The notes under the pieces are model-generated. The model was not told where the DNA came from, did no database searches, and saw only the letters and a list, made by a program, of their open reading frames with translations. From Crotalaria pallida (Eukaryota; Streptophyta; Magnoliopsida; Fabales; Fabaceae), in contig CM075651.1 of assembly GCA_037953625.1 (NCBI GenBank), forward strand, positions 159,597,501-159,661,500: a DNA stretch of 64,000 nucleotides. The letters are read 5' to 3'. Position 1 is the first letter of the stretch. Each line of letters opens with the position of its first letter. Positions 1-9,546 of the stretch are shown here, one piece after another. A program made the position numbers and the translations under genes.

Positions 1-672
1 GGCATTGTTAACATTAGCCTCACGATGACCATTCAAAAGAGGTTCTTGAAGAGTACTACTATCTGCACCCTCACTTTTCTCAAAGTAGGTTAAGTAACAG
101 AAGCATAACCCCACAAAAGTGGATACCACATCAGAAACCAAGTACTGAGCTGGTAACTTAGTGTGTTTTTCATAGAGAAGGACAATGTCCACTACAAAGC
201 AATAACAGGAGATAAAGAGATAGAGAACACACCATGTTGTGAAGAAGGATGAGAATCTTCTTTCCTTTCTTCTTCCTGAAGATAAGAAGAAAAAGAATTG
301 CTTATGCAAGCAAAGACTAACAACTCCCCAAGCAAGTGTTTTGAGTGCTAAATCCAAAAGGGTCACAAGCTGTTCTAATGACCAAACACTTGTATACCCA
401 TAGAAGGAATCAAAGAGAAAGAAGACAAGATAGAATGCAAAAGCACCCAGAGAACAAAAAAGGGACTTTTTGAAAAGGGTGTTATTAGATTTCTCATTAG
501 AGTCACGTGCAGCAGCAGCGGTGAATTTGTTCCAAGCCCATGAGACTAAAACTGAAACTAGTAGCAGGAGATAGAAGGAAGCTGATAAGGCATGAAGGAA
601 AATGGGTTTAAGGAGAAAATCAGTGAGAGGAGAGTGCATGAGGGAAGGAAGGGATGAGAAAACAAACAACAT
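1..672 (-). CDS. ABCC-type (MRP) ABC transporter, N-terminal membrane domain, partial
   Basis: The minus strand is open from an ATG at 672 to the window edge, 224 codons with no stop. The product starts MLFVFSSLPS and has five hydrophobic stretches at roughly residues 27-47, 71-90, 101-122, 146-166 and 175-197, followed by the acidic/EPLLNG linker near 208-214. That layout is the TMD0 region plus linker of plant ABCC transporters, and the wording is closest to the ABCC3/MRP3-like group; these are vacuolar or plasma-membrane pumps for glutathione and other conjugates. The core membrane domains and both nucleotide-binding domains would lie beyond the left edge, so activity cannot be judged. The start is the first ATG after a pyrimidine-rich leader. 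No repeat-derived sequence is seen in it, and its GC content is higher than the flanks. Family assignment is firm; the exact orthologue is not. Confidence 0.85.
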   Translation of the reverse strand, partial: MLFVFSSLPSLMHSPLTDFLLKPIFLHALSASFYLLLLVSVLVSWAWNKFTAAAARDSNEKSNNTLFKKSLFCSLGAFAFYLVFFLFDSFYGYTSVWSLEQLVTLLDLALKTLAWGVVSLCLHKQFFFFLSSGRRKERRFSSFFTTWCVLYLFISCYCFVVDIVLLYEKHTKLPAQYLVSDVVSTFVGLCFCYLTYFEKSEGADSSTLQEPLLNGHREANVNNA

Positions 673-1200
673 AGCTAGCTAGTTAAGTACTTAGAATGAA
701 TCAGAAATAACAATAACAAAAAAAAAGGCCTTTTTTTGGTTGAAAATTCAAAGGAATATTGGGAGGTATGAGAAAGTGGGATATCCTTGCAGTTCTTAAA
801 ACCCTCCTTTGTTTTAAGAACTGCAAGGTGGTATGGAGGGGTGGAAGAAGGGGGCGGGGTGAGTGTTGTTGCAATGCAATGTAACGGTTTGTTGAGAATG
901 AGTGTTTGGGGAGGGAGAGGGGTTATAAAGAAAGAAAACAATAAAAGGCTGTGAGAGAAAATATGAAGTCAATAATAATAATAAAAAATAGGGAGAGAGG
1001 AAAAAAGAAGACTTAAAAAGAGGGATGATGATGATGTTGATGATGATGGGAGAGAGTTAGTCAAAGGAGGAAATTGGTTGGAAATAGAGAGAGTAACGTG
1101 GTGACCAAGACTTAAGTGACGGAGAAGGCCAAGGAATATAAAGAAGGAGAATGAGGACAAAAGAGAACGAAACAAACCGTGCCTATTTTCCGGGACAAAA
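673..1200 (-). promoter_or_regulatory. 5' leader and probable promoter of the ABCC gene
   Basis: This stretch lies directly upstream of the ABCC start on the minus strand. It is purine-rich on the plus strand, so pyrimidine-rich (CT tracts) in the transcript sense, as is common for plant 5' leaders. A TATA-like TTTATAA occurs near 922-928 in minus orientation, which would give a leader of about 220 nt. Open frames on the minus strand here are low-complexity Ser/Pro/Leu peptides and are not called. The transcription start is inferred only. Confidence 0.35.
785..828. repeat. Perfect 18-bp inverted repeat with 8-nt loop
   Basis: Positions 785-802 (CCTTGCAGTTCTTAAAAC) and 811-828 are exact reverse complements, with CCTCCTTT between them. 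It lies 110-160 nt upstream of the ABCC start codon, probably inside its leader, where RNA would form a strong hairpin. No TSD or longer terminal repeat was seen, so it is not obviously a MITE. Confidence 0.9.
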
Positions 1201-2118
1201 GAAAAATCAATTTTTATTAGAATCAGAAAGTTTTAACTTATTGTTTCAAAAACATTCTTTATACTAATTATGCATTAAAATTGGCAATTTCAATTTATAT
1301 ATTTTCACTAAAAACTAGAAAACTACACCGAAATGCTAAGATTAATTTTAGAAAAAATTATAATGGAATTTTATATTTAGAATCAAATTTATTTACCCAA
1401 AAACATTCTATATATAAGGACGGAAAAAGTATAATTATAATAAGGAATTTGATGGCCAATACTAGTGTAAAGTTAATCTTGTAAAATTAAAAAAGTATGA
1501 AATAATAAATATATTATTTTTTAGGTTGCTTTTTTATTTTAGATTGTTTATAAAATGAATAGCAAAATTTTATGATAAAAGTATTCTTCCTCTTGTTCTA
1601 CAGGTAAGATTTTTTTTTTTAAAAGTAATTTAAGTTCATAACAAATAAGTTAATTACTTAATTTTGTTAATGATAATGTATTAAAATATAATATTTAATA
1701 TTTTTTAAAAAATTAACAATATACGAAGTATTTATTATTGAGATTTTTAAAAATATGATACTTAAAAAAAGTGTTATTTAAAATTAGAATAGAGAAAAAA
1801 ATATTTAGCAAAACTAATTTATAGTTGTGAGTGTGTAGCTGATAGCTTTAAGCTTATAACTGATAGCTGTGAACCTAACTTATAACTGTGCAATTATAAC
1901 TGAAAACTTATAGTTCTATAGCTAGTTTATTGAATTAGATTTATGTTGCTAGTAATTAATGAAGTTGAAGTGTTGAACTTGAGATTCTCGTGGGCCAAAC
2001 ATTGATGGAACTGGGCAACTATTTAAACACATAAACACACATGCATGCTGATCCTATAACTTGTGGTGAGGGGGTCAGCTTTGTGTAATTCCAAAATAAC
2101 CTTATTAAAATAGTGTAA
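1201..2118. other. AT-rich intergenic DNA with an AGCTTATAACTG repeat fragment
   Basis: No gene is seen. Positions 1826-1935 contain repeated AGCTGATAGCT / AGCTTATAACTG words that resemble, in opposite orientation, the 8930-9060 region; this looks like a fragment of a hAT-like MITE. The remainder is plain AT-rich sequence. Confidence 0.4.
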
Positions 2119-2304
2119 CCAATAAAGCCCAGCACAATTGGTAGATAGTTGGGTTCCTTAAGCATGATATCAGGGGTTCGATCCCTGCCGTGGGCATGGA
2201 AAAGACTTTGTTGATAGAGGCAAAACCTACTTCGGTGATCTTTACGCCTCAGAGGGGATTAGTCTTCGGCTGTCGGCTTGGGGGTACCTTTGGTATACAC
2301 AAAA
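2119..2304 (+). mobile_element. tRNA-derived SINE with TSD
   Basis: The head resembles a tRNA promoter: a box A-like CAATTGGTAGATAGTTGGG and a clear box B GGTTCGATCCC. The body ends GGTATACAC followed by an A-run. The 12-bp duplication AAAATAGTGTAA flanks it (2107-2118 and 2305-2316). Related degenerate copies lie at 4264-4540 and 6755-6865. Confidence 0.8.
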
Positions 2305-2487
2305 AAAATAGTGTAATTCCAAAATAATCTTATTAAAATAGTGTAATCCTTTTTTAACGTGAAAACCTCATAATAACCTTATTAAAATATAGTATAATCC
2401 TAAAATATCCCTCATATAAAATTTAAACACACATGCATGTTGATCCTATAATGGTGTGCTTAGGGGGTTAGCTTGTGTATTAAAATA

Positions 2488-2839
2488 TACTCCATCCGTT
2501 TCAGAACATTAGGCCTTGTAGCCTTTTTTTTTTGTTTCATAACATTAAGCCTTTTACAATTACAATACATAAACATATTTTTCTTTCCAATTCTAACATT
2601 TATTCGATCATTTCATTCTCTCCTCATTAATTCTACTTTTATCATTTCTCTCATCTCTAAATCACTATACATTAATTAATGGACACACTTACTAATAACA
2701 TTAAATACTACTACAATTTTTCAATAAGGATTGATAGGGGCATTTTGGACAAATTATACATAACACTTACAATAATTAACACTTTCTTAATCTGTGTGTC
2801 CAGGTCTAAAAGACCTAATGTTCTGAAACGGAGGGAGTA
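2488..2839. mobile_element. Stowaway-type MITE
   Basis: Terminal inverted repeats of about 26 bp (TACTCCATCCGTTTCAGAAC at the left, its complement with one mismatch at the right end) bound 352 bp with TA at both ends. This is the CTCCCTCCGT family of Tc1/mariner-derived MITEs. Internal open frames are not genes. Confidence 0.8.
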
Positions 2840-3258
2840 ATTTTATAATACAAGCTGAACTCTCACTATGTGTTACAGTATAAAATTACAATAAATAATC
2901 ATTCACTACTAGCCTCATCAGCTTATGAACGGTCAGCATGTGTTATAACATTAAATCTGACCCCTCCGCATGCCGGAAGGTGAGCATGCTTACAAAATTT
3001 TACTATATTTTTGCAAATTTATGAAATTATGCTACGAAATTACTATGTGGTTTCAAATTTCGCGGCCACTTACTTTGCATTTTCCTGTCACGTACATTTA
3101 ACAATCACAATTTTTGTCTTTTATCAGCTCCACAGCCGAAACGAGTAAACGGTGGTCCTAAGTCCAAACAATTTGTCCCCCGCGCCCCTTGGCCATCACG
3201 TCTAGGCAATTAATTGGTCACTTTTAAGTTGTAATTTTATCCTCTTAGAAATAAAAGA
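2840..3258. other. Intergenic DNA, no gene seen
   Basis: There is no convincing open frame, RNA gene or bounded repeat. A slightly GC-richer stretch at 3120-3210 was not recognised. Confidence 0.4.
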
Positions 3259-3545
3259 ATATTTTTTCGACTCCAATTATAAGCAACAAAAATCATATTT
3301 ATATTGGTTTTAAATATAAGCAAAATTAACTAACTTTATTAAATTTTGTTTCATTCTCGATATCACTTTTCTAAAACATCTCTAGAAAATTGTAATCTTA
3401 ATTAATTTTTGTTTCATTCTCAATACTACTTTCCTAACATACCTCTATTTTTTATAAATTTGAGAAAATTAAATACAATCAACTAACATCCTTAATAAGC
3501 GTAAAAGTTGTTGGATTTGCTTATAATTCGAGTCGGATGGAATAT
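3259..3545. mobile_element. Stowaway-like MITE (ATTATAAGC family)
   Basis: The left end has TCGACTCCAATTATAAGC and the right end GCTTATAATTCGAGTCGGA, inverted copies of one another. Internal words (TTTTGTTTCATTCTC, AAATTTGAGAAAATTAAATA) recur in the copies at 5732-5954 and 33794-34083. Confidence 0.7.
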
Positions 3546-3586
3546 TGATATTTAGGTGAAATTAATTACAGCCACATATTCAACTA

Positions 3587-3870
3587 CACCCTCGGCTTAC
3601 AATATAAGCAAATTTAACTATTTTCACTCTTATTGAGAAGGTTAGTTGATTGTATTTAATTATTTCAAATTTATAAAAAATAGAAGTATTTTAGAAAAGT
3701 AGTATTGAGAATGAAACAAAAATTAAATGAGAAAACAATTTTCTAGGTATATTTTAAAAAAGTAACATTGGAAATGAAATAAAATTTAATAAAATTAATT
3801 ACTTTTGCTTATATTTTAAATCAAATGAAATATGTTTTTTTGTTACTTATATTTCAAACTGGAGAAAGTG
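3587..3870. mobile_element. Degenerate Stowaway-like MITE, opposite orientation
   Basis: It shares the internal words of the 3259-3545 copy in reverse-complement order, such as TATTTAATTATTTCAAATTTA. The ends are eroded (CCCTCGGCTTACAATATAAG on the left, TTATATTTCAAACTGGAG on the right). Confidence 0.5.
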
Positions 3871-4263
3871 CATCAATAGATCCATGTAATTCATCTTCGA
3901 AAAATTTAAAAAAAAAACACATAATGAAACTCAAATCACATATTGCACCATATTTTCTTCGGTCTCAAATCTAAGAAAATAATTCATTAATAGTCTCAAA
4001 TCTAAGAAAATAATTGTATTTTTTTTTCATTTTCAATAGAAGTTTCTTAAAGTAATCTATATATTAATGAATTAATTTAAAAAATTAAATGCACTTAATT
4101 AATTTATTTAATAAGTAGTAGTATGAATTTATTTTTTTTATTATATTTACTCGTAAAAAAGAAAGAAGTAAGTTGGACAATGTGGTGAAAATGGAATGCT
4201 TATAGAGAGACCAGTCGGTTATTACTGCTGTTGTAAATTTTTTTGTGTGGACGAAGGGATAGA

Positions 4264-4540
4264 CGAAGACTAATTCTTTGATTTTCTTCTGAGGCGTAAA
4301 GGTCACTTAATTGGATTTTACCTCTACCAACAAAATTTTTTCCATGTCCATGACATGGATCGAACCTCTACAAGGAACCCAACTTTTGTGAATTTGTTAA
4401 TACTTCTTCTGTCTAAAAAAAAAAAATTTTTTATATGTTTTTTTATTTTTTACAGACGAAGATTAATACTTCCGAGACATAGAGATATCAAATCCCTGAT
4501 ATCATGTTTAAGGAACTCAGTCATTTACTGTTGTGGGGTG
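4264..4540 (-). mobile_element. Two degenerate SINE fragments
   Basis: In minus orientation 4264-4385 matches the 2119-2304 SINE from box B (GGATCGAACCT) through the GAGGCGTAAAG tail. Positions 4455-4540 match its head, including CCCTGATATCATG and AAGGAAC. Either two insertions or one copy rearranged by internal duplication would explain this. Confidence 0.6.
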
Positions 4541-5043
4541 TTATCCCATATGTACCGGCAAACCGGTTTTGTTGATGTACGACGATGATAACGGGTTCTC
4601 GGTTAAAGAACTCCGTTACCGAGTCGAGATATTTTTGGTAGTGGTGTGTGTGCCGTGAGTAAACAACGGGAGATCAGTTTTTTAGTCCATACCTTTGCTA
4701 TTACCTTGTTTATATAGGGGTGAATAGGAGGCCTTGGATTGATGAGACATAATGGGCATTAAGGCCGAAGAGTAACAACTCCATGAATGTCATCATTAGT
4801 AGCATAATGATGAACTGTTATGTTGGTTATGTATTGATTGACTATTGATGCCGAATCGTCGGTATGTCGAATTGATGCTTATTGGTCCGTGATACCGGTT
4901 ATTATTTGTCCGTGATACCGGTCCATAACATTTACCAACTGTGCTGAGTTTTGTTGGTTTTGACCTTTAAATATATATATATATAAAGAGAATATCACTT
5001 TAAATTTTCCTTAACATTGTACACGTTAGAATAATAACACTTT
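4541..5043. other. Unrecognised intergenic DNA with a short tandem repeat
   Basis: The phrase GTCCGTGATACCGGT occurs twice at about 4890-4925, and CGAG/CCGG-containing words recur. It could be decayed LTR sequence but no ends were found. No gene is seen. Confidence 0.35.
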
Positions 5044-5724
5044 GGGGGCATTTGTTTCAAGTAATTTTATATTATTCGTGGGAATATGCGGTGGTTATAA
5101 AATATTGTCAAATTTGTTTCAAGTTTAATAAAAACATCCCTAGGAAAAATATATTCCTAGAAAAATAATTTGCATGTATTTTAACCACTTCTCATACCCA
5201 CTTTTAAAGTTGGGAATATGTTATTCTCATGTTATTTTATTATAAAATTACAAAAACACCCGCATCATATATTGAATAATTGCTATTCTATTTTCCATTA
5301 CACAACCAAACACTAATTGCTATTATTTTAAAACAAAAAATTAAATTCTTAAATATTAACACTAGTATTTGGTTTTATTATTTTATTATATCAATATGTA
5401 TTAGACTTTTAATAGTTATAGTAATAATTCAATTTTTTCTTCAAGAAAGTCAAAAATAAAAGTGTTGTAGCATGGGAGGTCTGGGACTAGAACTCGTGAT
5501 TTGGGGAGGAGAAAATCCTAAGTGTTCCTGCAGCCATCAACTGAGCTGTCTTACGCGAACTATAAAAACTGTTTTTATATAGGCATTATGTATTCCCAAG
5601 AATATTGTTAATTCTAACCAAACATATTTTCCTGTATTCTCATCAATAAGATTTCTGGTAATTAATAATATATCCAGGAATATGATTCGGGAACACAATT
5701 TTTAACCATGAAACAAACACCCCC
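5044..5724. mobile_element. TIR element (GGGGGYRTTTGTTTCA ends), non-autonomous
   Basis: The left end GGGGGCATTTGTTTCA and right end TGAAACAAACACCCCC are inverted copies. There is no coding sequence, and a SINE sits inside. The TSD was not resolved, so the superfamily (hAT or Harbinger) is open. Confidence 0.6.
5468..5567 (-). mobile_element. Short tRNA-derived SINE, minus orientation
   Basis: It matches the 24563-24672 SINE in reverse complement: CTGGGACTAGAACTCGTGA is box B and CAACTGAGCTG box A. It lies inside the 5044-5724 element, so it inserted later. Confidence 0.65.
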
Positions 5725-5731
5725 TAATATG

Positions 5732-5954
5732 TACTCACTCCGGCTCGAATTATAAGCAACAAAAAACATCAATCTCTTCGTTTAAAATATAAGCAAAATC
5801 AACTAACTTTATTAAATTTTGTTTCATTCCCAATGTCACTTTCCTAGAATACCTCTATTTTTTATAAATTTGAGAAAATTAAATACAATCAACTAACCTA
5901 CTTAGTAAGCGTAAAAGTGGTTGAATTTGCTTATAATTCGAGCCAGATGGAGTA
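5732..5954. mobile_element. Stowaway-like MITE (ATTATAAGC family)
   Basis: The ends TACTCACTCCGGCTCGAATT and the matching inverse GCTTATAATTCGAGCC enclose 223 bp with TA termini. Confidence 0.75.
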
Positions 5955-5972
5955 CTAGGTAGAAGTAAATAA

Positions 5973-6259
5973 TACTTTCTCCGTCCCTAATTATAAGACT
6001 CTTTTGACACTTTTATTTTGTCCCTATTTATAAGACCTCATACCAATTTTCAATATTCCATGATCATTAATTACTTTTTTTTTCCACAAACATCTCTATT
6101 TATTTAACATTTTTTAAATTCCCAATAATATTAATAGGGGTAATTTTGAAAATACACATTAAAAATTCACATTTCCAATATAAATAATTAAATTAATTCA
6201 CTTTTTTAATGGACGTGAAATCTCCCAAATAAGTCTTATAATTAAAGACGGATGGAGTA
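5973..6259. mobile_element. Stowaway-like MITE (TATAAGACTCTTTTGACA family)
   Basis: The left end CTCCGTCCCTAATTATAAGA is matched by an inverted right end TCTTATAATTAAAGACGGAT. Related copies are at 13308-13565, 13564-13835 and, decayed, at 26477-26730. Confidence 0.75.
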
Positions 6260-6754
6260 CAGTAAAAAGTAAGTACTGAATGTATCATCATGTTAGGATT
6301 ATCTTTATTTTAGCACTCGAGTAATTTTATTTAATTTTTTTTTAAGTGTCAAGATGGCAAATTATGCAATTATCGGGAATCGAATTCATATACTCCTATT
6401 TATAATAATATCCTATAGATTTATCGATCAGTGGCATTGACTTTTGAATAATACTGTACTAGTTTCTCTTTCATGAAAATCACCCTACTTAAAAATTTGA
6501 ACCTTGATAAAACTCATCAGTACAATATAAAAAAAAATTAACGAAGGTGTTGCATTTGCAAATCTTAGTCAATCTATCCCATCTATCTCCAAGTGGGATT
6601 TTAGAATGCAACAAAATATCCGACGCGGAGAGTGAAGACCACGGAACCATAGATTCTGAGTACATTACAATCTCTTCCTAATCGGTATGCGTAGAAAAGA
6701 GCTACCTAAAGTTCCTAATTAAGTGTTCTTTTAAGAATAAAAAATTATTTACAA

Positions 6755-7015
6755 CAAAGTCCAACACAGGTAATAGATGATTGTTGTCAGAGGTTCGATC
6801 CGATGCGCGACTATGAAAAAAACTTTGTTGGTAGAAGCAAAACACACTTCGGTAATCATTATTACTCCAACTATTTCTTTATAAATTTACAAAAATATTC
6901 ATAAACTTACAAAATTAACCTACAAATAGGTTTACATTATAAAGAAAGTAACATATGTCACTTTCTTATGGTATATATTTGTTTGTAAATTAGTAATTTT
7001 ATAGATTCATTTATC
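6755..7015 (+). repeat. Degenerate SINE and a small inverted-repeat MITE
   Basis: Positions 6755-6865 retain box B (GGTTCGATCC) and ACTTTGTTGGTAGAAGCAAA of the first SINE family. Positions 6895-7015 are an imperfect inverted repeat related to the cleaner one at 41674-41819 (TACAAAATTAACCTACAAAT). Confidence 0.5.
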
Positions 7016-7032
7016 ATAACTCTTAAATTTAA

Positions 7033-7474
7033 GGCTTATTTATGTATTTAGTCCCTGAATGTTGGGAGTGTTTTGATTTTGGTCCTGAAAGTTTTTTTGA
7101 CCTTGACTCATTTTCAATTGTTTTGAAAATTTGGTTTTAGTCATTGTTGTTAAGAAAAATTCGTTAACAATTGACGTGACTAGCGAAATGTCACCTCAAC
7201 ATACACGTGTGCAAATATGGAATGTTATGGTAGGATGACCCTTTTGCTCCTGCGGGTCCGGATCATTCACATCATCCTATCGAGGACATGCTTGCACACG
7301 TGTAAGCTGATGTAGCGTTTTGTTAACTACATTGGCAATTAACGAATTTTTCTTAACGACTGGGACTGAAACCAAATTTTTAAAACAATTAAGGATAAGT
7401 CAAGATCAAAAAAATTTACAAAGAGCAAAATTAAAACACTCACAACTTTTAGGAACTAAAATCATAAATAAAGC
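7033..7474. mobile_element. Mutator-type MITE with 9-bp TSD
   Basis: The ends GGCTTATTTATG and CATAAATAAAGC are inverted and long subterminal arms pair (AGTCCCTGAA... against its complement). The perfect 9-bp TSD TAAATTTAA lies at 7024-7032 and 7475-7483. No coding capacity. Confidence 0.8.
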
Positions 7475-7483
7475 TAAATTTAA

Positions 7484-8155
7484 TGCAACATTTATTATCA
7501 GAGAAAGTTAAAGTATAAATTAGATATACTGTATCAATTTAATATTAATATATATATATATATATTATATTTCTTAATATGTGTTACCATAACTTTAAAA
7601 AACACTTACAAATAGAGAAATTAAATAGCAGTAATATTTAAATATAAGCTAATATATATTTCGATCTCAATTATAAGAAAAAAAATTAATTTTACATTTA
7701 TGAAAAGGTTAGTTGGAGGTATTATTTTTTCACGTTTATTAAAAAATATCGATACTTTAAGAAATTAATATTAAAAATAAAATAAAAATTAAATGAGCTA
7801 ATCATTTTATAACAATATTTTTTTAAAAAAAAAAATTTGATTACTAATTTCTTTCTTATATTTGAGACATAAAAAAGATATTTTTCCTTATAGTTATGTA
7901 CTTTCTCCAATTTATAATAAAAGAAAAAAAATTTGTTTATTAAAGAAATTACTATTTAATTGTATTTAATTAATTTTATCATATTAAATAATATTGAAAA
8001 TGAAATAAAAATTAAATGATATATTAATAATTTTTAAAAATATTTTTAAAAAATAATATAGAGAATAAAACAAAATTTTAAAATTATTTAATTTTTTATT
8101 TTACTATATTTTAAATAAAAAAAATTTACATCGCAAATCGGATGGTGCAGTTGGG
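7484..8155. other. AT-rich DNA with decayed MITE arms
   Basis: Partial MITE ends (CTCAATTATAAG near 7670, CTTTCTCCAATTTATAATA near 7900, AATCGGATGG near 8135) and a TA microsatellite at 7549-7566 are visible. No gene is seen. Confidence 0.4.
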
Positions 8156-9075
8156 ACAAAAAGAAATAGTTTTTAGCTTATCTAATAGCTTTTAGCTTAT
8201 TGATTTGTTTGGTGAACAAAAAATAAAAGAAGCTTATAACTTTCAAAAAGGAATCTTATAGCTTTTGAAAGCTAACTTTTAGAAAGCTACATCAGGTAGC
8301 TTTGAGAAAAAAAAATAAGAGCTTTCAATAAATTATATCTCAATTTTACCCTTTTTTTTTTATTAAATTATTTATTCTGACCCAAATTAATATTACCCCC
8401 AAATTTTTTACTTTTTTCCCTCAAACCCAAAAACCAAGAATCCTTCTATATATTCAACATCTGTACACACCACACCAAAACCACTCATAAAGAAATCCTA
8501 TATTTAACTATTGATTCAGGAGACATAAAGGTATGTGATATTTATTTCAACATTGATCATCAAATTTCTCTTTCACTTTTTTGTTATCCTCAATTTTTTT
8601 TTTATTTTGTGAATTTGGTTCAGATTGGATTTGTGCGATTTTGTGATGGCGGTGTGTCCAATCAATAGACTAAAAGTTTTGTCCTTCTTTCGTGTCATTG
8701 TTAATAAATATACCGTGACATTTTTATAAAAATAATAAAAAATTTTAAAGTGCAGTATTACTTAGTAATAATTATTATGAATGTTATAATTTTTTTTATC
8801 ATTTATATCTATATGAATGAAGTACATGTCTTTCTCTATAAGTTACTAGTGTTGTATTATCGTCATTGAAACATGAATGTCAATATTAATTATTATTCTA
8901 CATGTTATGTACTTTTCAGTCATTTAACATGTTTAAATTAGTTGCACAGCTAGTTTTGTCAAATAGTTCAAATTCAATAAACTAGCTATACAACTATAAG
9001 CTCACAGCTATAATCCCTATAGCTAGGTTCACAGCTATCTGCTTATAAATCAGTTTTCACAAACAAACCTAGTAT
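8156..9075. repeat. AGCTTAT/AGCTAT-rich element, probably hAT-like
   Basis: Both sides carry many TAGCTT / AGCTAT words (8165-8300 and 8940-9050) with inverted polarity. The middle (8410-8700) is less AT-rich and looks like UTR or intron sequence but encodes nothing convincing. Ends and TSD were not defined. Confidence 0.35.
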
Positions 9076-9546
9076 CATGCTCTATTTCTCTACGTGACAA
9101 AACAAAACAAAACAAAACACATATACTACTACAGTACACTACCAGTAGTCAATTTGCTTGGAGAGCACACGGATCATTGTTTGGGATTTGTCTCCACACA
9201 CTGGTCAATAGTCAATTACTCAATTTGCTTGGAGAACACGCAGATTAATACTCCTCCCTCCAATCTTGCACACAAGATTCTTTTAAGTATAATCCAAATT
9301 ATATATTCATAAAAAGTGAATTAAAGTTGTAAATGATAGAGTATTAAAAATGTACTGTAGATATTTAATACTACCTCCGTCCCTGAATACTGCCTTTGTC
9401 CCTTAATATAAGTAACTTTTATTTATTTTACGCAGATTAAAAAAAATAATTATTACTCTCAAATTTATCAAAAAATATGTTGTCATTCCAAAGTTACCCC
9501 TATTTAAAAATTTAAAACTCTATTCATTTCTCTCTCTAATGTAATT

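Noticed and set aside
675..1175. Short minus-strand open frames upstream of the ABCC gene
   Set aside because: Low-complexity Ser/Leu/Pro peptides in a pyrimidine-rich leader, with no family similarity.
2119..2304. tRNA gene (box A and box B present)
   Set aside because: No cloverleaf can be folded with proper arms. The sequence continues into a SINE body with an A-tail and TSD. The same holds for the other SINE heads.
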